Source of the DNA: Nothopassalora personata
Lineage: Eukaryota; Ascomycota; Dothideomycetes; Mycosphaerellales; Mycosphaerellaceae
Assembly (NCBI GenBank): GCA_033816765.1
Contig: CM066287.1
Span: 7,688,001-7,752,000 of the forward strand
Reading direction: 5' to 3'
DNA: 64,000 nt
Positions 54,801 to 64,000 of the stretch are shown here, in pieces (within the stretch, counting starts at the first letter, position 1; each line of letters begins with the position of its first letter). The notes under the pieces were generated by a model. It ran no database searches, was not told the DNA's origin, and worked only from the letters and a program-made list of their open reading frames with translations. The position numbers were made by a program, and so were the translations under genes.

Positions 54801-55792
54801 TTAGCTTTAATAGGGCTCATTAGGGGGGTAACGCGAACACTATAGTGTAGTATACTAGGGTCAACTTAAACCTCGAAATTGAAAACTACTAGACTAGTAA
54901 CCGGCTCAACATACTTATACTCTCTTAACTTAGAGGGCACTAGTAGGCCGGAGTTTTTACACGGTTTTCATAAGTAAGGGAATACTAGAGAGTTTATCTA
55001 GTAGTACTAGATTAACGACTGTATAGAAGACGGCCGATTTAAGCGTTTCTTCTCGGTTAGGGTCTAGAATTACCTAAGTAAGAACAGCATCAGCTAGTTT
55101 AGAGAGGACCTAAGCGCTAGGTAAATGCGGGTAACTACTATAGGCGTTCTAATAAGGTAGGCCGTATATAAGAAGACGCTACGTTAGATTAACCCTTACT
55201 TTATCGAGATCCGCGACAATAACTATCTTAAACTCTAGAGAAGCTAGAGCATGCACTAGGTAATAGACCTCTATCGTAACTTTAAGACGCTAAGTAAGAG
55301 CGCTGTAGGGTTTAAGTATCGACGCCTAGTACCCGGCTATCCTTTTCCTACGGCCGTACACCTTAGTAGCATTAGCCCTCTATCCAATGCCCTAGCGGGT
55401 TTAAAGTCTTAGAACGATAACGAAGTTATCCTTAATACTAGAAGGTAGCTTAATGCTACGGTCCGCCTAGACTCGGAGCTCTTTAATAAGAAAATGCATA
55501 ATTAGCGCGTCCGAGCTATGAAATTAATAGACAAGTAGCTTAGCTTAGTTACTACTCTCGAGCAGATGTGCTTTATAAGCGAAGGGCGTAATAAGAGCTT
55601 CTTCCGCAACTACTATAGGAACTTCACTAGCTAGCTACTTAGGGACGCGTCTAGTAAGACTAGTATTAGCTACGATAACGAGTAGGTCTAGATAAACGAG
55701 TTGTGTAAGAATGAGTAGAACTAAGTAGTTAGTGCGGGTTTATAGGCTCCTAGTTTCTAGTTGATTTCCGGCTATAGCTGTAGCCTATGGGT

Positions 55793-55860
55793 TTCTAGTT
55801 CTAATTCTAGTTCTAATTCTAGTTCTAATTCTAGTTCTAATTCTAGTTCTAATTCTAGTT
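55793..55860. repeat. 12-bp tandem repeat
   Basis: About 5.7 perfect copies of TTCTAGTTCTAA. Confidence 0.95.
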
Positions 55861-56367
55861 AATGCTTCGGGTACGGGTGCTTCTACTCCTTATATCTTAC
55901 TTGTTTCTTATAGTTACTTATCTTCCCTTAACTTACTTTCTAGCTACGCGATAGACTCGTCTTTAGATTTATTAGGTTACTAGTACTAACACTCACTTGT
56001 CTTATGAATAGCGTTTACATTATTCGACTATCTAGCCCGTTCGGTTAATGCTAACATAGCTACCTAATCCCTCGCTAGTTTCGTAGTATACGTTAACGTA
56101 GCGTAACGGGCGCGAGTCGCGGACTATTAACGTTACCGTCACGGTCTCTATTAAAGAAATCCTTTCGACCTTTATAAACTGTCGCTAGTAGGCCCTAGGA
56201 TTGCCTAACATCTTGTATATTAAGCTAAATAGTAGGATAAGCTACTATGCTGCTATAAGACTACCTTAGCTTATAGCGACTAACTAAGCTACCTATAGTG
56301 CCCGGGCTTACTGCTTTAGAGCCTAAGGACAGGTTCATAATAGGGGAGGATATATTAACGACTAATA

Positions 56368-56454
56368 GGTTATGTTAACCTTAGGTTTAGGTTGTGTTAA
56401 CCTTAGGTCTAGTTATGTCGACCTTAGGTCTAGTTGTGTTAACCTTAGGTCTAG
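56368..56454. repeat. ~22-bp tandem repeat, four copies
   Basis: Units of the form GTTGTGTTAACCTTAGGTCTA with small changes, followed by a short G run. Confidence 0.85.
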
Positions 56455-56800
56455 AGGGGGGGGGTCCCTTAGGTCCAACTTGCCCTAATTTCATTTAGGT
56501 TTAATTAGACCTTTAGGTAAGCTAGTAGGACCTAGTATAGCTATTAAGATATATATACTACGTAGCTAACTGTTGTAAGCGTAGCATTAAGGCAACAATT
56601 CAATTTATACCTCTCGAGTAGAGGGTATAGGGGTTTAGGTCCGCTAATCCTCTTATTTTATCTAGCTACTACGCTACTCGTTACGTAACCTTATTTCACG
56701 GTCCCGGGACCGGCAAATACCTCTACTTACATAAGCGCCGCTCTATACCACCACAACTCGGACAGGCCTACATAGGGTAGTTAGTAGACATTACTATATA

Positions 56801-57520
56801 TAGGACTTCTCGGCGTCTATAGGGACCGGCAGTACCTTAAGCGTAGCTAGTTTAATCTAAGCTATATTAAGATCTTAGACGGCGGAGTTACGTTTAGTAA
56901 CGGCGGTATTACGCTCAGTAACGGCTATATCGCGTTCTAACGAAGCCGTATTACGTACTTAGGTAACCGGGTCGAGGTTCTTAATAGTAGTGTCGTGTTC
57001 TACTATAACCTTAGCTAAGTCCTTACGGAGGTCGTTCTACTAGGCGTTTAATGTCTTTAGTAGCTTATCTAGATCCGCTATCCTATACTTTACGTCGTCG
57101 AGCTACTTACGCGTGTCTCTAAGTTCCCTCTACAACTTATCTCTATAAGCTTAGTTCTCGTAATAGCTCTTATATAACATCTCGGCGAGGTTAGAGACAT
57201 TACGGTACTCCTCTTTACCGCGGCGTAGGATAAAGTAGATAGCGGGAGGTACGGACACATCGCTACCGTATAGCTTCTCGAAAGCGGCAATATCGAGCTA
57301 GGTAAGCGACTTAAGTATTACCCGGTAGGTCTTCGCAACTTGTACCTCTTTAGCTCCTACTTCTTTACCTTTATCTATCGCTACGTCGTCTATGTAGTCT
57401 ACTGCTACTATAGTCTCCTTACCCTCCTCCTCGATAATCTCGTCGTCGTATAGGAAGTCGCTAAGGTTAAGGTATACCTATAGTTCGGTAACTAGTTTAC
57501 CGAGGTTAATTATCTTTTAC
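56801..57520 (-). pseudogene. RIP-damaged coiled-coil ORF of a retroelement (element D)
   Basis: The minus-strand translation gives DVSVPPAIYFILRRGKEEYR, then a heptad-rich helix (YRIADLDKLLKTLNA) with TAG interruptions. The style is like the N-terminal coiled-coil region of element E in opposite orientation. Assignment to a gag leader is inference. Confidence 0.5.
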
Positions 57521-57660
57521 TAAAGGCGTTCTTATTCTTACTCTTACGTCGTATCGCAACCTTAAGTCTATGTATTAAGTACCGACTCGCGTTAGACTAC
57601 TAGTCGTAGCGCTAGTAGCGACTAGCGGCCGCCGTTACCGCGTACTATCTTATTAACTTA

Positions 57661-57843
57661 ACTTAAGTACGATAGGGTGTCGCGCTTATTAACTTAGGGT
57701 TTAGTAACTTAACTTAGGTACGATAGGTATCGTACGTGTTAACTTAACTTAAGTACGATAGGGTGTCGCGCTTATTAACTTAGGGTTTAGTAACTTAACT
57801 TAGGTACGATAGGTATCGTACGTGTTAACTTAACTTAAGTACG
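57661..57843. repeat. 86-bp tandem repeat, two copies plus a partial third
   Basis: Units start at 57661, 57747 and 57833, essentially identical, each with the palindrome-like cgataggtatcgtacg. Confidence 0.95.
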
Positions 57844-57988
57844 TTTACTATCGCACTTTCTTAGAGTCGCACTTAGCCTATAGACTTAACGCGCTTATCG
57901 CGTTACTTAATCTACCCTTCGTAGATCCCTCGTAGCTTATCTACGGAAAAGAAAGGTCTAATAAAGTATAAGGGCACTTACTTAGGTA

Positions 57989-58128
57989 GTACGAAGTTAT
58001 TAGATAAGGTATCTAAGAGGAGCGCGAGGTGCGCGAAGTAGATATATAAGCCGAGGCACGCGGGTCGGCCCGGGCCCGGTTACGTAACGCGCCACGTTTA
58101 CTCGTCGTACGGCTATAGGCCGTTATAA
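57989..58128 (-). repeat. GC-rich repeat R1, copy 2 (inverted)
   Basis: Inverted near-identical copy of 43058-43198; differences are mostly C/T or G/A. Confidence 0.88.
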
Positions 58129-58440
58129 AGGTGTCGCGTTCCGAGTTCGATCGCCTAATTAGTAAAAAGAAGAAGCTATAGCGGTAGATAAAGGAAGCCC
58201 GCGAGGCTTAAGAGCGTACTCGCGAAGCCTTAAATACCGCGTATATAAGGGAAGAACGGTTACGTAGGTAGATAGAGCTCGTAGATTAGAGAGCCGATAA
58301 GGCTATCGCCGTAGAGTTAGTAAACCTATTAGAGCTAGAGCGAAAAGAGTCGGTAGACTTCTATCTTACTCTTAATACTTAGGAACTTCTAGTCGACTAA
58401 GGTTATAATGTCTCCTCTAATTTCTAGTTATATAGTCCTC
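58129..58440 (+). pseudogene. Fragment with charged helical coding remnant
   Basis: Plus-strand translation gives a Glu/Arg-rich helix (AVELVNLLELERKESVDFYL) with TAG stops. Source unknown. Confidence 0.4.
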
Positions 58441-58665
58441 CTTCGCTTTGGGGTTCCTCCGGCGCTAGAAATACTCTATTAGGAGTAGCCGGCAGTTCTT
58501 AAGGTTTCTCTCTAGTTCCTAGGTATTTTCTAATTCGTCGTATCCTTTCTATTTAATAAGGTATCGCTAACCCTTTCTATCTAGGATTTTTTCGACTTCG
58601 AATTTGTTTTCTACTTCCGGCTCGAAATAGAAGCTTTCTATTACCGTACCGGCGCCTATTATTTA
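58441..58665 (-). pseudogene. Chromodomain fragment of a chromovirus integrase
   Basis: The minus strand reads FEVEKILDRKG then RYLIK, KGYDELENT, a chromodomain broken by TAG. The same segment, better kept, is at 63550-63710. It is the C-terminal end of a Ty3/gypsy chromovirus Pol, isolated from its element. Confidence 0.75.
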
Positions 58666-58671
58666 CTTGGA

Positions 58672-58805
58672 CCCGCGCGTACGTACGTAGACCCCGCGCG
58701 CGCCGCTAACTAAGCCGGCCCGAGGGCCTAGCGCTTATATATCTACCTCGCGCCCTCCGCGCCTCTCTTAGATAGACCGTCTATTTGACTTATACCTTAT
58801 CCGAC
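58672..58805 (+). repeat. GC-rich repeat R1, divergent copy 3
   Basis: Same order of motifs as copy 1 (GC-rich core, gcttatatatctac, cgcgcc-rich stretch, cttagata) but with many changes. It lies upstream of element E, so it may be part of that element's 5' LTR. Confidence 0.65.
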
Positions 58806-59099
58806 TACGTACTTACACCTACTTATAACACTTCGAATAGACTATTACTAACGTATAGAGAGATACGAGAAGCTACGATCGGGAGATCGCATAAGTAAAC
58901 GCGATAGTACCTAGGAGTACTAAGATATTAGGTGCTAGACTTAAATTAAGTCGCACCTTAAGTAAGTCTAAGGCTAACACGACAGCTAATAGCGAGAAAG
59001 AATAACAATAACGACGACGACATAGCGACTACTAACCGCCGCGTACATCGCGCGAACATTACTAGATCCTCCCTCTTCGTCCTACCGCCCGACTGCGAT

Positions 59100-61060
59100 A
59101 CGACAAATAGCAACACGAGTGCGATATAGACTTATAGTAGAGAAGAGGAGGTTCTAAAGTAGCTAACGGCTAAAGACAATACCTACTATAAGTAGCATAA
59201 GAAGGTCTTCGACCGACTCTAGGAGATCGAGGAGGAGGGTATAGAGACCGAGCTTAACTTAGCTAACCTATATAGGGATAGATATATCGAGGACATTACT
59301 AAGGATGAGAGCGATGCTCTTGCCCTAGGTACGAAGAAGAGGAGGGTCACGGTTAACTAGTTTTAAGACGCCTTCGAGTCCCTTAATAGGCTAAGCTCGG
59401 AGAAGCTTAAGAAGCGAGTTAACGACTATCCTAAGGAGGTCTATAAGATCCTTGTCGACATCGAGTCCGACTATCGACGAGCACATAAGACTATTAAGGC
59501 TCTTTAACTCGCTAACCGCATTAACATCCGTAAGGCTAAGGATGTAAAGGAGTAAATAGATCGACTCGAGGACGAAGTTAGTACTACGTAAGCATAAGTA
59601 GACTAGAGGTAGATTAAGGTAGATAAGCTAAAGGTAGAGCTTACTAAGTATACCGATAATATAGTCGTTATTAACCCTAACGAACTAGACAAGGTTAAAG
59701 CCGAGTTAGCTACGACTAAGGAAGTAAGAAAGCTATATCGTACCTAGTGTAAGGTAGCTAAGTCTAAGCTCGCTAATACCGAGAAGCGCATTAAGGAGCT
59801 TAAGAAGGAGAAGCGCGAGAAGCGTAGCCGCTCGAAGTAACGTAAGGAGTCGCGTAAGGAATTACTACTACCAAGAACTAAGTCCGAAGAGTTACTCGAG
59901 CGTCGATAGAATAGCGGTAAACTAAAGCCGACTAGAGAGGACGATAACCTATTATTAGACTCTTCCGATTCCGACTCCTCTAATAGCGACGACGAGTATA
60001 GTTACCGCCGTAGTAAGAAGCGCAAGGGCTCTAAGTCTAAGAAGGGTAGTAAGAGTAAGGAACCGAAGTCCCGCTACACTACGTACGACTCTAAGATAAC
60101 TACTAGTATTAAGTCGTCTAGCAAGCCGAAGGTACTAAAGGAGCTCGACCTACTAGATAATAAGGGTATTAAGTTCGAAGAGTAGTAGCGTACCGCCGAA
60201 GCTAAGCTAGTAGCGTCTAAGTACCGTACTGTTATAGCTTTACTATAGAACGTCTAAAGCTAGCTTAAGAACTTAGCCTAGAAGTATGTCGACTCTAAGA
60301 TCCCGAGTCTTGATAAGGTTACGAACGGCACGACACCGTCTTACGCTTTAGTTAATAACATAATAGACGACCTAGTAGCCCGCTACGGCACCCGCAATAC
60401 GTATGCTACTGCTATAACTAAGCTTACTACATTAGATTAGGGCGAGAAGCAGAAGTTTAGCGAGTTCTACCCTATCTTCCGCGAGAATATAGACATTGTT
60501 AACCTAGACGCTAGTACTGCCGATAAGAAGCTTAAGAAGGACTTCCTACTACGTAAGCTAAATGCGAGATATAATAACCGCATTATAAGTAAGAACATAG
60601 CCGACATAACCCTCGAGTAAGTCGTGTCTACGCTATATACTTACGAGGACAAGTTTGAGTAGTATAACCTTAAGCATAAGAAGCAGTCCACTAATAAGCC
60701 TACTAGTAAGAACAAGGGTAACGACGATAAGAAGGACGGAGCCATAGGTAGAGGTAGAAACGGTAACATACCTACTAACCCTAACTCTAAGACTAAGTAG
60801 GCCGATCGTCCGTAGAAGTACTAGTACCTATAGCTATTAGATGCTACTAAGGCATAGGAATGCATCGACTAGAACAAGTGCATAAAGTGCGAGGAAGTAG
60901 GTTACCGTCGTGTCGATTACGACTAGTACCTACTAAAGGATGTTAGCCGTCGCCTATATACGCTAGGCTATAACCTAAGTAATAACCGACGTAACGGTAA
61001 CAACACCGGCGGCGGTTCGGAAAACGCATAGTCCACTCCGTAAGCGTAACACGTAGTAGA
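59100..61060 (+). pseudogene. RIP-damaged gag of gypsy element E
   Basis: An N-terminal coiled-coil region (59150-59840, very Lys/Glu-rich) is followed by a Ser/Lys-rich linker, then a capsid-like part (NIVNLDASTADKKLKKDFLL-like, near 60500) and a zinc knuckle CIKCEEVGYRRVDYD near 60880, with His and Cys changed to Tyr as RIP would do. Stops are TAG/TAA. Confidence 0.75.
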
Positions 61061-62314
61061 CGAGAGTTAGAGTTACGAGAGTTACGAGATTACGAAAAGG
61101 AGCCTCCGGATAGAGGTAAGGTTTTAAGTATATTAGTACACTCCCTACTAGCGGCGAACTATTCTATAGATGAACATAACCTAGTAATAGCTTCTTATCT
61201 AGTTATACTATGTACAGTAAATAGAAAGATCCCTACTTAATCCTTTTATAACGATAGTACTAACTCTACGTACTTTAACATCGACTTTACGTATAGAAAC
61301 AACCTTAATCTAGTACAGTTACCTAACCCTATAGGGCTAATGTGAGTAGATAGCTAACCTACTAGTAAGCTAATTACCTATAAAATAACGGTATAGATCT
61401 AAATCGGTAATTACGTTAAGACGCGAGTTAGTTACTACACATTACTAGAATATAATGTTATCCTCGGCCGTCTATAGCACGACGAGCATTAGCCTATATT
61501 CTACTATACGTTAGGAACTATAACCCTATTCTTACAGTACTACCGAGAGAACTGCATACTCGGCGACGAGCCTATGTACGTGTAGTCGATTAACGATAAG
61601 GGCGTTACGCTAGTAGGTATCCTATAGATAGAGATACCCGTGCCCAAATCGTTAATAACTTCGATAGGGTACGTTAAGCCCTATATCAAAGATAAAGAAC
61701 TAGCTATAATATAGGAGACACATTCGACGAAAGTAGTAATAAGGCACGTACTACCTCCTCCGGTTTGAATAGAAGAAGGAGTAGAACAACCATAGCATGT
61801 TCGGTACCCGTTACTAGCTAATAGGCCTAATACCCTAAAACGTCCGGTACGACGCACTAAGAAGAAGGCCTTAGCGCTAGAGCCTTAACTAGAAATCGAC
61901 ATCTAGCCTATTACTATAGAAACCCTTAGACGCATAAGTAGACGTAAGGGTTTTAAGGGATGTGAAATCTATATAATGTAGATGTTTAATCCGAAGGAAG
62001 ATCTCGATAGGTAAGTTATAAGAGATCCACTCTCCGTATATACGTTAAAGGCATTCGGTATACGCGCGAAGCTAGTGTAAGGCGGAAACGCAGTAATGCT
62101 TATAGATAATAATACCTAAGCATTTATAGATAGCGAGAAGTAGTAGAATACCTAGGGTAAGTACACCTAGCGTAAGCTAAACGCTTCTACTATATTAGTA
62201 GACGACTACTAACGCTTTATAAATCCTAAGGACAAGGATCAAGACCCAATTCCACTGCTACTACCCGAGTTCCGGGAAATGGCGAGACTATTTAGTCGTA
62301 AAGAGGTAGATAAG
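61061..62314 (+). pseudogene. RIP-damaged protease region of gypsy element E, truncated
   Basis: Translation gives a retropepsin-like region (VSYYTLLEYNVILGRL near 61430, TLGTITLFLQYYRENCILGD near 61510). It is cut at 62315 by the LTR of another element before any reverse transcriptase. Confidence 0.65.
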
Positions 62315-62729
62315 TGTTATTGTCTCGTTCTAGGGCTAGTCTTAAAGGAGAGATAAGTCAAGTCACGTGGCGGTATTCTTTAGAGAGGCTAAAGTAAGCT
62401 AAGCGAAGATAAATCATAGAAATAAGAGTTGTATTCCAATTAGTGAGATAGTAACATAAGTTAAACGCATTAGAACTATAAGGGTTTCTAGCGTTCCTAA
62501 ATATAAAGGAGACATTACTAGTCTTAGTCTTAATTACTTAATCGCTAGTGAGCGAGTAATCTCGAATTACCAGTCGCTAGTAAGCGAGTAATCTCGAATC
62601 ACTAAGTCGCTAGTAAGCGAGTAATCTCGAATTACTAAGTCGCTAGTGAGCGAGTGATCTCGTGCGGCGTACGTGGTTTCCGTAGCCAATAGTTAGGCGT
62701 GCCGTCGTAGCTTAACCCGGACCGTAACA
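62315..62729 (-). repeat. 3' LTR of chromovirus element F, with an internal 33-bp tandem repeat
   Basis: 415 bp. On the plus strand it begins TGTTATTGTC and ends ACCGTAACA, with the inner half matching the LTRs of A and B. Four units of 32-33 bp at 62543-62663 each start CGCTAGTRAGCG, a short palindrome. A degenerate polypurine tract (minus strand) follows the LTR at 62731-62745. Confidence 0.85.
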
Positions 62730-62806
62730 CTATCCCCCTTCTAGCCTAGCTTCGTCCTAAAGCTTATATAAGATGATACGATGTCCCCTCTTCGCGGCCT
62801 ATAACG

Positions 62807-63380
62807 ATGTCTTCTTCTTCTTCTAAAAACCGTCTCCGGCTTACTAAGGAAATTAACGAATACGGTCGTCTAGTAGATCTCGCGTGTAACTATTGCTTCT
62901 TTAACGGTTTATCTTACGTTGCTATAGAAGGCAACTTTCGGCTTCGGTGTTCGGAGTATGTTCGCCGCGGGCGCAAGTGTATAAACCTATCCTAGGAGTC
63001 TCTTAACAAGACCCGGGAGGAGTACCGGAAAAAGGTCGAAAAGGATAAGGAAGAGCTTACGGAGATCTTAGTACGGTTAATGCGGGACAAGGCAATACTT
63101 TGCTAAGCTAAGGAGCGCGCGCGTAAGAAGGCGTAGTGTCTAGAGGCCGAAATGGAGGCCTCTAGAGAGATTAAGGACGTCGATTATCCTACTACCGATG
63201 CGACTGTTAGCCTTTCTCCTACTATATAGTCCTCGATCGACTTTATTAATAGCGCGATCGATTTCTCTATCTCTTCCAGTTCTACTAGATAGCCCGTAAA
63301 TAACTAGGCGGCGCTTTCCGGAGTAGAGCCTTAGGGCGAGTCCCTAGGGGTAGAGACTCATTAGGGTACTTATTTGTAAG
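62807..63380 (+). pseudogene. RIP-damaged Zn2Cys6 antisense gene in element F
   Basis: Begins MSSSSSKNRLRLTK, like the intact copy at 49093. The cluster is readable as Cys-x2-Cys-x6-Tyr-x10-Cys-x2-Tyr-x6-Cys: the third and fifth Cys are now Tyr (TAC/TAT), the change RIP makes from TGC/TGT. The open part ends at a TAG (62995), after which the same frame continues as a Lys/Glu-rich coiled coil (EEYRKKVEKDKEELTEILVR) with more TAG codons. It starts 78 bp inside the LTR and runs against the pol of its element, the same arrangement as in element C. Confidence 0.8.
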
Positions 63381-63403
63381 TTGTGTCCCTGTTCTTATTA
63401 ATC

Positions 63404-63477
63404 GGCTAGGTAGCTCAGTGGTAGAGCGTAAGCTATTTATACTCTTAAGGTCGTAGGTTCGATTCCTACCCTAGTCG
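63404..63477 (+). tRNA. tRNA-like sequence with abnormal anticodon loop
   Basis: The acceptor GGCTAGG pairs with CCTAGTC, the D arm is GCTC-AGTGGTA-GAGC, and the T arm is GTAGG-TTCGATT-CCTAC, all complete. The A box (TAGCTCAGTGG) and B box (GGTTCGATTCC) match Pol III consensus. The anticodon arm is TAAG...CTTA with a C-T mismatch and a 9-nt loop TATTTATAC, so no anticodon can be assigned. It is probably a tRNA pseudogene or tRNA-derived insertion. It lies between the convergent ends of pol and the antisense gene of element F. Confidence 0.6.
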
Positions 63478-63529
63478 CTCGTTAGCCGTAAGATCGATTG
63501 TCATTAGTTATCTCGGCGGACCCATTTTT

Positions 63530-64000
63530 AGTATTGTCGGATCTTTTGCTAACAGTTGTGTAGATTTTCTTTTAGTTCCTAGGTATTTTCTAATTCGTCG
63601 TATTCTTTCCATTTAACAAGGTATCGCTAACCTTTCTTATCTAGGATTCTTTCGACCTCGAATTCGTTTTCTACTTCCGGCTCGAAATGGAAGCTCTCCT
63701 AGTAAGGTGTTTTAGCGTCCACTGGTTCTAGCTTAGAGATGTAGAAGACTAGGTGGATTTTAGCGTCGGGTAGTAGTCGTAGGCAGTAGTTAACTAGTCC
63801 TATAACTTTGTCGATAAAAAATAGTCCGACCTTAACGTAATCCAGTTTCTTGGTCTATCTTCTTATTCTTAGGTTTTTCGTAAGGAGATAGACCTTGTCC
63901 CCCTTTTTTAGTAGAGGTGCCATTTTTCTCGTATCCTGCCGTTATTAAGACAGTTTTCGTTATGCATCTTCGATCGCCTTACGTGTTTCTTTATGCACTT
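63530..64000 (-). pseudogene. C-terminal integrase and chromodomain of chromovirus F, RIP-damaged
   Basis: The minus strand gives the integrase C-terminal beta-barrel (LLKKGDKVYLLTKNLR; YVKVGLFFIDKVIGLVNYCL; IHLVFYISKLEPVDAKTP), then a chromodomain at about 63550-63710 (FEVERILDKKG; RYLVKWKEYDELENT). TAG codons interrupt it. The element continues beyond the window. Chromodomains of this type target integration to heterochromatin. Confidence 0.88.

Larger units (their letters stand above)
51900..56800 (+). mobile_element. Unidentified RIP-mutated element
   Basis: Long TpA-rich region in which conceptual translation on the plus strand gives protein-like stretches broken by TAG, for example VLKDFYKGFEKVFEDYS near 53020, LRIKYANCTYNKRYYRIKFR near 54030 and VKTVREIISREFDVYR near 54590. 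No reverse transcriptase, integrase or DDE signature is readable. I cannot assign it; a large DNA transposon gene or captured gene is possible. It contains 12-bp and ~22-bp tandem repeats. Confidence 0.5.

Noticed and set aside
54590..54900. Idea that the unidentified element encodes a 2-oxoglutarate oxygenase-like domain
   Set aside because: A few residues near 54800 recall such fungal repeat proteins, but frames shift and key residues cannot be placed.
1..64000. CRISPR arrays, operons, bacterial-type regulators
   Set aside because: The window is clearly eukaryotic; the tandem repeats present are direct repeats without unique spacers.

Overview
The window looks like nuclear DNA of a filamentous ascomycete, most likely a Dothideomycete of the Mycosphaerella/Cercospora kind (inference). 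The evidence is many short introns (about 45-80 bp, GTRAGT...CTAAC/CTGAC...YAG), fungal gene families (rhodopsin-domain membrane protein, Spt2, Ipi1, Nup120, AAT permeases), and a repeat block carrying the mark of repeat-induced point mutation (RIP): CpA and TpG are depleted, TpA is in excess, and old reading frames are broken almost only by TAG.

Bases 1-38.7 kb are ordinary gene-rich DNA. In order: an APC-family permease cut by the window edge (-), a rhodopsin-domain membrane protein (+), RNA polymerase II subunit Rpb7 (+), ribosomal P2 (-), Spt2 (+), ribosomal uS19/Rps15 (+), an F-box-like ORF that looks broken (-), dipeptidyl aminopeptidase (-), ribulose-phosphate 3-epimerase (-), a methyltransferase with a long disordered N-terminus (+), LSm2 (+), a tRNA-Arg(ACG) gene (-), a coiled-coil tail-anchored protein (-), Nup120/160 (-), an amino-acid permease (-), Ipi1 (-), a roadblock/LC7 protein (+), two same-frame unknown ORFs separated by one TGA (-), and the branchpoint-bridging protein (-). 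They are unrelated housekeeping genes. P2/Spt2, epimerase/methyltransferase and Ipi1/roadblock are divergent pairs. The tRNA-Arg gene is remarkable: besides a normal 10-nt anticodon-loop intron it has a 57-nt mRNA-type intron exactly between positions 53 and 54 of the T arm.

Bases 38.9-42.6 kb are a transition zone with small DNA transposons: a Tc1-like element with an intact DD34E transposase, and two TIR-bounded segments.

Bases 42.66-64 kb are nested, mostly RIP-mutated LTR retrotransposons of the Ty3/gypsy chromovirus type, in both orientations, plus an unidentified RIP-mutated element. In the middle sits one fresh, un-mutated LTR element (48675-51046) with 316-bp LTRs differing at one base. 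It encodes Gag but no Pol on the minus strand, and an antisense protein with a full fungal Zn2Cys6 cluster and a coiled coil. A RIP-damaged copy of the same antisense gene lies beside the 3' LTR of a chromovirus at 62.3-64 kb, so this regulator-like antisense gene appears to be a recurring retroelement component.
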